From: Canna indica
Lineage: Eukaryota; Streptophyta; Magnoliopsida; Zingiberales; Cannaceae
DNA: 64,000 nucleotides
Direction of reading: 5' to 3'
Assembly (NCBI GenBank): GCA_034359265.1
Contig: CP136895.1
Coordinates: 44,472,001 to 44,536,000 of the forward strand
The translations under genes were made by a program, and so were the position numbers. A model generated the notes under the pieces. That model made no database searches. It worked only from the letters and a program-made list of their open reading frames with translations, and had not been told where the DNA came from. Within the stretch, counting starts at the first letter, position 1; each line of letters begins with the position of its first letter. Positions 55,190 through 64,000 of the stretch are shown piece by piece.

Positions 55190-56727
55190 GTGAGTGTCTC
55201 TTCGAAATTGACTGATTCTCATTGCTATGAATCGATCATGGATTTAATGATGCATGGTCCGTGTGATGCTGCACAAAAAAATTCTCATTGCGTGCAATAT
55301 GATAGATGTATACGACATTTTTCAAATAATTTTGTAGATAAATATCCTCGAGGGGTGGATATCCAGTTTATAGAAAGAATAGATAATGACTGAACAATTA
55401 AAAATCGAAAGATTGATTTGGACAAATATTTTGTTGTTCCTCATAATAGATACATGTTGTTGAAATATGGTGCACACATTAATGTCGAATGCTGCAACAA
55501 ATCGAGATCAAATAAATATCTTTTCAAATATGTGAATAAATGTCATGATCGTGTCACTGCCGCATTTGTTGACTCAGCATCACAATCTGAAATACAAGCT
55601 CCTGTTGATGAGATCAAAATATTTTATGATTGCAGGATATCTCACCGTGTGAAGTGATCTGGAGAATTTTCAATTTTGACATTCATTACAAATATCCATC
55701 TGCGCAACGATTGTCGTTTCATTTTCCAAATAAACACACTATAGTTTTCAATGATGACGATCCAATATCTGAAGTGGGAAATCGACCAATAATTAATGAA
55801 TCTCAATGTTTAGCTTGGTTCGAAGCTAACAAATATTTCTCAAAGCCAATAAGCTTAATATGTATTGAATTTCCTTTGTTGTTTGCATGAAAACAAGACA
55901 TTAGACATTGGACTCGAAAAGAGACAAGATAATTTTCGATAGGAAGAATATTCTTAATTTGTTCCCTCAGGAATGAGTGAGTTATACTATTTAAGAATTT
56001 TATTGAATGTGATCAGGGGTCTACATCTTTTGAGGATATTAGAACGGTCAATGGTAAAGTTTACCCAATTTTCACATATACATGCTATACTTTAGGGTTG
56101 ATTGACGATGACAATAATTATGTAGATGTAATTAAAAAAGCAAGTGCACAAGAATCATATTTTTTTTCTTAGAAAATTATTTGCTACATTATTATTATCA
56201 AACTCGATGTCTAGACTAAAATTCATTTGGGAGGATACTTAAAAATTATTAACTGAAGACATACCTTATTTGATAAAGGAGGTGTTACAACGTAAGGTAC
56301 GAAAGCTATATCTCTGTTATATATATTATGATTAGTATGTTTCATGATGTATTATTTTTTCTTACCAATTAATATATTAAATTTATATATTTTTTAATTT
56401 CAGATGTTGTCATTACTTATTATGAACTCAAAGATGATTGTTTGAAGAAAATTGATTTAATTCTACGAGCATATGGCAAGAGTTTGAATGACTTTCCTAC
56501 AATGTCAAAATCATCTTCTAGGAGCATCTACAAACATTAACTATCGCTCAATTGCTAGGGAGTCGCGCTACAATCAGAGAAGATTGACATAGGAAAATAA
56601 AGAAGAAGTTCAACACCTAACTTCGGAACATAGACAAGTTTATGATAAAATATTGGATGATGTTAAAAGAAAAAAAAAAGAGGTGTTTTTTTGTCTACAG
56701 TTCTGGTCGAATCAGAAAGAGGCATTC
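55190..56727 (+). pseudogene. Helitron 2 Rep/helicase remnant
   Basis: KLTDSHCYESIMDLMMHGPC, HFSNNFVDKYPRG, then PHNRYMLLKYGAHINVE, YLFKYVNKCHDRVTAAFVD and SPCEVIWRIFNFDIHYKYP (55190-55730), ESQCLAWFEANKYF, and FEDIRTVNGKVYPIF near 56030. It reaches the Walker A region near 56690 (FCLQFWSNQKEAF, motif lost) and stops at the CACTA junction. It includes Rep-side sequence missing from Helitron 1. Many stops. About the same decay as Helitron 1. Confidence 0.82.
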
Positions 56728-56734
56728 CTCGTAG

Positions 56735-58366
56735 GACCCCCCGATGATTACCACCCGCCCCACCTGTACTTACTGACCCTTCGCCCTCCACCACCATCCC
56801 CCCACCTCCGGCCACCATCCCCCCATCTAATCCGGCCACTGTTTCATCACCTGATCTGGATACCATCCCCTCACCTCCGGCTACCATCCCTCTTCCACCC
56901 TCCGCAGATCCAGGACCATTGTCTTCGAGACGTAGGCCACGAGGCCCTGATAGAATTCTCCCTCCGCCATCCGAGGGAGAACTACACAGAGCAGTTAGTG
57001 TGCGCGGAAGACGATAAGTATATGCATCAATTATCTCTGTTAATTTATTTATAATTCAAAATATCATAATATGAATTTATATTTGGTGCAGATTTGTGCA
57101 GGAGGACGTCCCCCGTACGATAGCGGGGATGATCTGGAAGTTTATGCACAGGGCGTGGCCTACATGGTCTTACGTGCCCCGTGAGCACACAGATTTATTG
57201 TGGCGAGAGTTCACGGTAAGTAAATTTATTAAATTAATGTTAATGTTAAATATTGATCGGTAATAATAATAAAAAATTTGTAGACTCATTATATATGGCC
57301 GAAGGACCAGACCACTTTTGTTGAGGCTGCATGGGAGCGTGTTGCCCGCGCTCGCTATAACGGACTGCTTTAGCAGGCCCGTTAGACCATGATGAGATGG
57401 CTGGGGGCCACACAGATAGGTCAGACTCAGGGACACGCTCCCGAGTGGATTCCTGGCCCTGTGTGAGACTAGCTCGTTGAGCGGTGGGACATGCCTGAGT
57501 GGCAGGAGATCTCCTGGACCACGTCGAGAAATCGCATGTCCAGGGGGGATGGCACGAGGGCATGCCACACTGGTGGCTCCATCTCTTTTGCGGTTCATGC
57601 GCGTCGCATGGTATGTATAATTTAATTATTTTTAATTAAATTATATATTATGTATAATGATACTAATGTATGTGTTAATTTTCTAATGTAAGATGCGCAT
57701 GGCGGAGGACGGCACCGTCCAACGCCCGTCGATGATGGAGGTGTTTGAGTGCACCCACCATCGTCGACGAGGAACGGGGGACTACATTAATAGCAGAGCC
57801 TCGATTATAATTGTAAGTATTTATATATGTATATTTGATTTACACAATTTTTATTTATAGTTTATATATATTTAAAATATAAACACGTGTAGGAAACTTA
57901 CACGAGGACTGTGATCGAGCGTAGAGGCACACTGGAGGAGTTCAACGCAGCAACTTGGGTGGAGGCCACCAGTGGCTGGGAGCACGGCCGTGTTTATGGC
58001 TTTGCAGATAGTGGCCATGCACGTGCCGTGCTTGGACTACTTGGGGCACCGACCCCTCTGGCTGCGGGTGAGCGGCCCTCGACATCCCGAGGGCAGGACT
58101 AGAGCTAGATAGCGGCCTTGGAGTCGGAGCTCACCCAGCAAAGACAGGCGATGGAGGAGCAGAGGCTGACGATGGAGGAGCATATACAGACGAATGAAGA
58201 GTTAAGACAGACGATGTAGAACATGCAGTCACTCCTCACTCAGATTGCGTCTCACTCTAGCCTTCTACTGATGATGTCGCAGCCGTCGTCCTCCTCGACC
58301 CAATCGACGCTCCCAACCCAATCATAGTCGACTCCACCGCCTCGATCGCCTCCACCGCAGCTGTGA
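56735..58366 (+). pseudogene. CACTA (Ptta/En/Spm-type) transposase gene, decayed
   Basis: Five coding blocks separated by short GT-AG introns: about 56735-57013 (proline-rich, IPPPPATIPPSNPATVSS), 57092-57215 (QEDVPRTIAGMIWKFMHRAW), 57284-57610 (TFVEAAWERVARARYN ... APEWIPGP ... NRMSRGDGTRACHTGGSISF), 57693-57812 (MMEVFECTHHRRRGTGDYI) and 57893-58366 (LEEFNAATWVEATSGWEHGR, coiled coil, serine/proline tail). The HTGGS block and layout fit the plant Transposase_24 type. In-frame stops: four in exon 3 (57347, 57359, 57437, 57443, approximate) and several in exon 5. The 5' part and any TNP2-like partner are missing. Confidence 0.75.
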
Positions 58367-58566
58367 GATTTTGGTTTATTGTAAAACTTGTTTGCCTCTG
58401 GTTTGAGGCTTAGATTGATAATATTTATGTAAAACTTGTATGTTTAGTTTCAAATACATGTGTATAATATTTTTTGGTTGTAATATGTGATTGAAAATAG
58501 GTTGTAGTCTCTATATATCATTGTATACAAGAATTTATAAAATTTTCATTTTTTCCAGTTATAGGA

Positions 58567-58620
58567 TATACCTTTAGCCACGGCTTACCCACGGTCAACC
58601 GTCACTAATCCGTGGCTGAA
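58567..58620. repeat. CACTA subterminal repeats, left of the solo LTR
   Basis: Words AGCCACGG, CCGTCACT and CCGTGGCT, which continue at 60294 after the solo LTR. Candidate transposase-binding repeats. Confidence 0.65.
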
Positions 58621-58625
58621 AGATT

Positions 58626-60288
58626 TGTTGGCTTAAGATTTTAAACTTTGGTCTTAATCTCGGTTTTGATGATAACAAACATGGAACTAATGTCTCATTG
58701 AGAAATCTTTCAGGTTCCAAGTCAGTTAGCGCTCAACATCCCCGATCAAAAAAATCGAGAAAATCAGAGAAATCGGCAAGGACGTTCGTCGACGCTCGAG
58801 ATTCTTCGGGAAGTTAGAGTCTATATTTAGGGTGTCAAGTTTATGTTGTAAATCCTCATGATGATGCATAAGAACCCAAAAACCAAACCCGAACCCCAAA
58901 ACATGAAAACACCGAAATCGCCCTGAAATTCACTAAGCTTAGGGAGCTCCTTGGAGGGCTATATGATCTAGACATTTTCTTGACATAAAAAATGGCGGTA
59001 ATTATTCCTTGGATAAAAATTAGATAACGAGGTATTTTAAAGGAATTTTTGAAAGCCTTTAGCATACCCATATTTGACCCGGGAGATTAGAAAATTTCCG
59101 TTTTCCGAAAATTTGTACTTGACCCCAAAAACTAGATTTTGATTATTAAGGATTTTGATTTTTTAAATATTTTTATTGAATCCAAATGGGGGGTAATCCT
59201 TATATAACATTTATATTTTAAAGTTATTAACTTAAAATTAAGAAATGTTATATAAGTAGACTTAGCGAAGACGGAACCAGAAACGAGCAAACAAACAAAA
59301 CAAACCAAGCATAGTAGTCTGCCCCGCCCAAGTTCGATCGGTCGATTTGTCGACCGATGGCATTTCGGTCGACCGACTGATAAATCGAATGTTGCCCAAA
59401 AGCGGCAGATTGCCTTCGGTCGCTCGGTCGATCGACTGACGATCGACCGGACAAGCGACCGGCGGGCGATAACGGGCAAAAATCACCCGTTGAGAAGAGG
59501 AAGCTCTCTCTTCTCTTCATGGCTTATAAATAGGAAGCCATGAGAGCCATCCTCCATACTTTTGATCACTCCTATACTTCATTGAGCCATCCTTGATCAT
59601 TTCCAAGCTTTCATTGAGCCATTACTTGGAGAAACCCTGGTTTGATCTCTCATTCCTTATTATAGCCGTCAAAGCTTCATTGATTCATCACCTTGAAGCA
59701 TCAAGAGGACTAGGGAGTTTGTTGTGGAGCTAAGTATCTTATTGTTTGATTTATTGCTCCATTTAGTGTTGTATTTTCTTATTTATTTCTTTGTATTTGA
59801 GTTTGTATAAGACCTAGAGTGTAGGTTCTAAAATTGGGTGGTAGCCATGGTGTTTAAGGTTTAAATCCACAGGTGTAAACGTAGTTTGCTAGGATTAGTT
59901 GAGTTGTCCTTAGGTTGAGGTGGGAGAGTGCTCTCGGTAGGAAGGCGGGATACTTCCAGGTGTGGAAGTGCCTTCGGTTTGAGAGTGGAGACTTTTCGGT
60001 GTAAAGTCCTCATTGTAAGGAAACTAATTAATCTAGTTAAACTAGTTTGGAAATCCTAAGCGGGGTGCTTAGGTAGTGGAGTAGGCATTGAGGCCGAACC
60101 ACTATAAATAATTGTGTTAACATTGATATATTATTTTGTATTAATTGCTTTATCATTTATCGCTTCCGTATTTTGTCATTTAATGGTGATTTACCTAAGT
60201 AATTTAAGAAATATTTAAAATCAGAATTAGGCGATAAGATTAGTTAACACATTATTCACCCCCTTCTAGTGTGGCCATTTCACCAACA
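58626..60288 (+). repeat. Sirevirus-type solo LTR in plus orientation
   Basis: 1,663 bp, TGTTGG...CCAACA, flanks AGATT and AGCTT (four of five). This copy shows the sense order directly: start, CpG palindromes at 59331-59465, TATA box TATAAATA at 59525-59532, then the transcribed part. No internal sequence, so a solo LTR. Confidence 0.92.
59331..59465 (+). promoter_or_regulatory. CpG palindrome cluster upstream of TATA
   Basis: TCGATCGGTCGA, TTCGGTCGACCGA, GGTCGATCGACTGA and GATCGACCGG words ending about 60 bp before the TATA box in a plus-strand LTR. Confidence 0.7.
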
Positions 60289-60293
60289 AGCTT

Positions 60294-60609
60294 ATCGTAA
60301 ATGGCTAATGGCCTGGGCAGCACTAAATATCACGGTTGCTAATATTATCACCGACGGCCCTGGGCCGTGGTTGATGTGTTGGTATCAGTGACAGCCGCAC
60401 ACAGTCGTCACTGATGTATTTAAATTAGCGATAGCGCCCGCGATTGTCACTGATGATTACTTGTGACGGCCGAGAGACGTCGTCACAACTTATCTGAGAC
60501 TCCCACATCAGTGACAGCTTTTAGCCACGGGTGGCGCCGTCCGTGATAGTTATCACCGACGGTTCAACCACGGCTTCAGCCGTCGATGATGACGACAATT
60601 CTAGTAGTG
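60294..60609. repeat. CACTA subterminal repeat array and terminus
   Basis: Repeated GTGACAGC, GTCACTGATG, CACCGACGG and CCACGG words in both orientations over 300 bp, ending in the CACTA terminus. Typical of transposase-binding arrays in CACTA elements. Confidence 0.8.
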
Positions 60610-60612
60610 TTT

Positions 60613-61030
60613 GCGAGGTTGAGCATTTGAACATTGCTATTTCCGTGTCGACTGCTCGAGCAAAGGAGGTGGAGGATAGGTCTAGAGGGGAGTTGGAGAG
60701 GCTTTATTGTGACCTAGCTGTAGCTATTACGGGGGATCTTGCTTGAGGACTCAGATTGAGGTCGCCCATGCTGAGGCAGAGTAGTCGAAGATGTCGGTGT
60801 GAGGTCTTAAGGAGAAGATGTGAGAACTTGAGGGCGAGGTGTGTCGCTTCCGAGACACTGCCCCCATAATGTTTGCTAATGGTTTTGACAGGGCAATGAA
60901 GCACGCTAAATTCTTCGCCCCTAGGATTGACTTTTTCGGAGTCGACCTTCTCAAGGTGGTTAGGGACGATACCTTGATTGATCATGGGGTACGGGAAGAG
61001 GTCCCTGTACCATCCGAGGAGGAGCTTTAG
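60613..61030 (+). pseudogene. Coiled-coil protein remnant, possibly a Tat-element extra ORF
   Basis: Plus-strand coding text EVEHLNIAISVSTARAKEVE ... LERLYCDLAVAI, then after a frameshift near 60740 a second coiled stretch and FANGFDRAMKHAKFFAPRID, DLLKVVRDDTLIDHG and PVPSEEEL with a stop at 61028-61030. At least three in-frame stops interrupt the middle. Similar coiled-coil proteins accompany some plant Tat-lineage gypsy elements, but I do not recognise this one securely. It lies next to a minus-oriented gypsy primer site, so it would be antisense to that element. Confidence 0.45.
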
Positions 61031-61688
61031 TTTGCTGAGATTCTAGGGGGAGATGTTCCCCTTATGCCTACCGAGGCAGACTTGACCCTTGCCCGTAGGG
61101 TGTCCTTTCTTGAAATTGTCTGCCTGTGAACTATGTGGATGATTGTTTGTTGTCAATTGCTGCCCCACGAGGCCTTTTAGACTTCTGTTTTTCAAAAGTG
61201 TTTTGACAATTGCCCATTTGTGGGCTTGCGCCTTTGAGCTTTTTGCTTTAATGTGTGTCTTTCTCTATATTCTCGTTGGTTGTGAGTTGCATGTTCCGGT
61301 GGGTGTTGTCAGGTTTTACTTTGGCTAAACTGAAGAATGTTTCAGCGCTTTGTGGCCGGTGTCGTTTGGTGACTATGGTGGTTGAACTTCTATTGTAGAT
61401 AGAGTTAATTTTAAGAAACTTTACGGTAATTCCTAGTGATTTGCCGGTTCAAAGAGGGTGACGAGGATCGAATTTTAATGTGAGAGCCAAAGGGTGGTAG
61501 CTGAGAATGTAAGGTTGGGTGCTTATCGAGAGCATGGGAGCTTGATTGGGGCTGAAGATCTGACTAGTGGAAAACGAGCTCTGGGTTGTTGAGGGTGTGG
61601 TAGCTCGAAAGTGGTGCTGAAGCCGAGGACTGTGCTTGGGGTGAAGTCAAGCTCGCCGAGGAGCGTATGGCATGATCGCGCTTGGATC
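61031..61688. other. Unassigned, probably gypsy internal region
   Basis: No clear ORF. It lies directly inside the primer-binding site of the minus-strand gypsy LTR, so it should be its leader. Confidence 0.4.
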
Positions 61689-61701
61689 GGTGGGCGCCAA
61701 A
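61689..61701 (-). other. Gypsy primer-binding site, TGGCGCC type
   Basis: The minus strand reads TTTGGCGCCCACC right after the LTR end at 61702. Such TGGCGCC sites are common in Tat and Athila-type gypsy elements. Confidence 0.75.
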
Positions 61702-62115
61702 TGTTATTGCATGAAGTTAGGGTGATGTGGTCCGGCGTGTCTCTTGGTCAAGTGCAACTCCAACTGGGGGACCTGCAAAAGATATTCTGACGCTCAAGTA
61801 AGAATGAGTTTCAGGTGAGAATAATAAAAAAATGGAATCTCTTTACCCGGGGATCATCGTGTCTTTATATAGTGCAACATGAGAGATATCCGACGATAAT
61901 ACCTCCAGGTAATCTCGTGGGGATGTGCTCATAATGGGTCGAGACTAATCCCGAAAATATCAAGCTCGTAATTGATGAGTTTCTCGCAATTAATGAGGAT
62001 GTAAGTTTTCTAGTATGGCCAGGTGGAGCCCCGGGCTAAGCTGTCTGGTTTGACTTGAGTCTGGTTCATGAGTATGAGCGTTTCTTGGGCCTAATTCAGT
62101 CGAGCTCAAAGTACT
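61702..62115 (-). repeat. Tat-like gypsy LTR fragment 1
   Basis: Starts TGTTATTGCATGAAG on the plus strand; TATA-like TATATAAAG on the minus strand near 61868-61877. Shares AGGTGCAACTCC/AAGTGCAACTCC, CTGCAAAAGA and TGACGCTCAAGT with 63400-64000. The far end is lost near 62115 in AT-rich DNA. Confidence 0.7.
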
Positions 62116-62372
62116 TGTTCAATTATTATTTTTCTTTTAATATATATTTGAGTAGAGTTTTCAATTAATAATTTCATTACATCAAATTATTAAATTAATT
62201 AATTAATTAATTAAAATATTAATTAGATAAATTAGTTTATATAGGTTTATTTATAACTTATTACAGATATTTATATAAATTATTAAATAATAAATAAATT
62301 AATATATAAAGTTTATCTTAAAATAAACAGTTTATTTATATATTAATATTTCAATTATTTTTATATATAAAC

Positions 62373-62408
<36 letters not shown>

Positions 62409-62600
62409 TAATTTAATTGAATTGGAATTTGGATACCAATCCACCCACTGAATTGGATTGGAATTCAAATTCCAATCGTTTCAATTGATTTTTCAAAAAA
62501 AATACAAAATTTGCTTACCTTGCTAGCTCTGGGCGCTGCTACCCAATATATATATATTATTTTAAAAATAAACTTTATATGTGTCAGTTCTAGTGTCGCA
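62116..62600. repeat. AT-rich DNA with (AT)n run and an inverted repeat
   Basis: A (TA)n run at about 62378-62402 and a 23-bp imperfect palindrome with arms near 62422-62444 and 62455-62477 (AATTGGAATTTG and CAAATTCCAATC). No genes. Confidence 0.65.
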
Positions 62601-63372
62601 GAGGCCTATTTGATCAACTAAATTAAATTTATTTTCATAATTTCAATTTTAATAAAATTAAAATTACTTACGTATTTGGTTCTGCATTTTCATGAAATCG
62701 AATTGAAATTAGAATGAAAACGAAATTAATTTTCTTAATAAATGTGAAAACATTGTAATATTATTTTTTATGATTTCGAAACTGTCAATTTCGATATTAA
62801 AATACAACGACAAATTTATAATTATTAATATTTTTTAAAAATTAATTAATTTATAAATAAATCAAACTATATCTAATTTATAAAACTCAAAATAGAAATC
62901 ATCATTTTCAACTCAATATATTATCTTAAATTGACAAATCAATTAAAGCAATTTATATTTAATTGACTCAAACCTAATTTTTAAAATAAAGACGATCTAT
63001 TTATAATTTAACCAAAACTAATTTATCTTAATTATTTGTAATCCAAATTATAATGTTGAATAATGATTCATCTTACTTTTATCAATATGCGACTTTCTTC
63101 TATAATCATATTAAGTTTTCTGAACTATTTTTATATTAATCAAAATTAGATAACTACGTACTAAAGCTATTCAATGAAAATTAATATTATTTTCTATAAT
63201 AAAAAAAATTCACTGGTTTCAAAACCAACTAAAACTAATGTTGTTTCCATTAACCAAACATGTTTTAAGAAAGCTAAAAACTAGAGACTAAAATCAGATT
63301 TTCGAAACCAAGTTTTCATTCTCACAAAAATTAAATCAGAAAATAATTTTTGCTAACCAAACAACACCTAAT
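62601..63372. mobile_element. Possible MITE-like AT-rich element
   Basis: The left side has AGGCCTATTTGATCAACT and the right side AACCAAACAACACCT, weakly inverted and typical of DNA-transposon MITE ends. No target duplication. Very AT-rich interior without ORFs. Confidence 0.3.
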
Positions 63373-63399
63373 AATTTTTGTTCTTGACAACAACTTTAA

Positions 63400-64000
63400 T
63401 ATTCTGATGCTAAATGCGTCTGCTCCTGCCTGAGGATTGGAGTAGTTCGGTTCGGCCTCTCCTGGCCAGGTGCAACTCCGACGAGGTGGGGGGACTGCAA
63501 AAGACACTTTGACGCTCAAGTTAGTAGGTATTTGAGGTGGAGGTAATAAAATTGAAACTTAGGTTACTTGAGGCCTGATGTGTATATATTTATTGCAGAT
63601 GGAGATAATGACGCTGCCCGACAATCTCGCAGGGATATCGCTCGGAATGTGTCAAGACTGATCCCAAAAATAATGGGCTCGTAATGGCGTATGCCTCATG
63701 ATAAAGGAGGACGTAGATGTCCTTGTATGGTCGGGTGGAACCCTCGGGTATAGCTATTTAGTTTGGCTCGAGTTGGGTTCAGGAGTGTAGGGCACTGCTG
63801 GGTCTAATTCGGTCGGGCCCAATAGTACTAGTCTAGTCCACAGCCTCCGAGCTCAATTGGAGCCTAGAGGATTGTGTGACGAGCTGTAAGTAGAGTTGGC
63901 TCATGACTTTGGCTTTCTAGCGAATTTGAGGAATCTCTGAAAGTATTTTGTCAAGCTGTATCAAGCTACCGTAGAGATTGCGCAGTATCAAGCTACCATA
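63400..64000 (-). repeat. Tat-like gypsy LTR fragment 2, runs off the window
   Basis: Aligns by eye with 61719-62110 (AGGTGCAACTCCGACGAGG, GGGGACTGCAAAAGACA, TTGACGCTCAAG, later GGTCGGGTGGA and GGTTCAGGAGT). Same minus orientation. The two copies are clearly diverged and not the LTR pair of one intact element, since no primer site lies at 63370-63400. Confidence 0.65.

Larger units (their letters stand above)
52281..56727 (+). mobile_element. Helitron 2, head to tail with Helitron 1, 3'-truncated
   Basis: Begins directly after the CTAG of Helitron 1 with TATATATAAAAGAAAGCACT and CATGCCAAGTGTCATGATAA, the same 5' pattern as at 43021. It contains a solo LTR (53034-54497), a SINE piece and a helicase remnant (55190-56727), then changes abruptly to CACTA coding sequence. 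Its own CTAG end is missing. Confidence 0.65.
56728..60609 (+). mobile_element. CACTA element, 5'-truncated, with nested solo LTR
   Basis: The right terminus ends TTCTAGTAGTG at 60609 (complement CACTACTAGAA), preceded by dense subterminal repeats. It carries a spliced CACTA transposase-type gene (56735-58366). The left CACTA end is absent; the sequence begins at a sharp junction with Helitron 2 near 56727. A Sirevirus solo LTR (58626-60288) splits its 3' part. Confidence 0.75.

Noticed and set aside
57170..57598. Minus-strand open frame of 142 codons
   Set aside because: Antisense to the CACTA transposase exons; no motif of its own.
61702..64000. The two Tat-like LTRs as a single intact element
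   Set aside because: Same orientation but strongly diverged, no primer site inside the right copy, and no coding sequence between them.

Overview
This is a transposon-dense stretch of a plant (angiosperm) nuclear genome. It is AT-rich, and its coding matter consists of plant-type retroelements, DNA transposons, Helitrons and one spliced host gene with a plant microRNA target site. I cannot name the species. The only convincing host protein gene is a growth-regulating factor (GRF) transcription factor, four exons on the minus strand at 38564-42243, with an intact miR396 site at 40330-40350. Nearly everything else is transposable element, often nested.

Layout. 1-857: 5' end of a minus-strand Ty1/copia element (gag open at the window edge, tRNA-Met primer site, LTR). 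905-2058: LINE 3' remnant. 2086-2159: tRNA-Ile-like pseudogene. 2242-6153: very young copia element (LTRs differ at one of 277 positions, perfect 5-bp target duplication) with intact pol but almost no gag. 7067-14254: Sirevirus-like copia derivative with 1.65-kb LTRs, decayed gag and no pol. 14773-14995: CACTA end fragment. 14996-18547: decayed LINE. 19010-19341: small solo LTR. 19642-21331: hAT-type element carrying a SINE. 22096-36085: a pol-less copia derivative (element B). It holds a hAT element, a Sirevirus solo LTR (itself holding a solo LTR of element B's own family, which holds another hAT), a MULE-like element and a nearly full-length LINE with a 22-bp target duplication. 36953-37834: two hAT-type elements side by side. 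38564-42243: GRF. 43021-52280: Helitron split by a chromovirus-type Ty3/gypsy element (45269-50835). 52281-56727: second Helitron head to tail with the first, carrying a divergent solo LTR. 56728-60609: 5'-truncated CACTA element with an exon-intron transposase gene and a Sirevirus solo LTR. 60610-64000: a decayed coiled-coil ORF, two minus-strand Tat-like gypsy LTRs and AT-rich sequence.

How it fits together. Target duplications and interrupted reading frames let the insertions be ordered. Many dead ORFs show nonsense changes that look like C to T or G to A transitions, as expected for methylated, silenced repeats. The youngest insertion is the gag-deleted copia element, so a helper element probably supplied Gag. 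Three copies of one LTR inside element B act as empty-site controls for each other. The least explained signals are CpG-rich palindrome clusters just upstream of the TATA box in five Sirevirus-type LTR copies, and a hairpin cluster with a UUCG loop inside the Sirevirus derivative. Coordinates of element ends come from reading terminal motifs and target duplications by eye.
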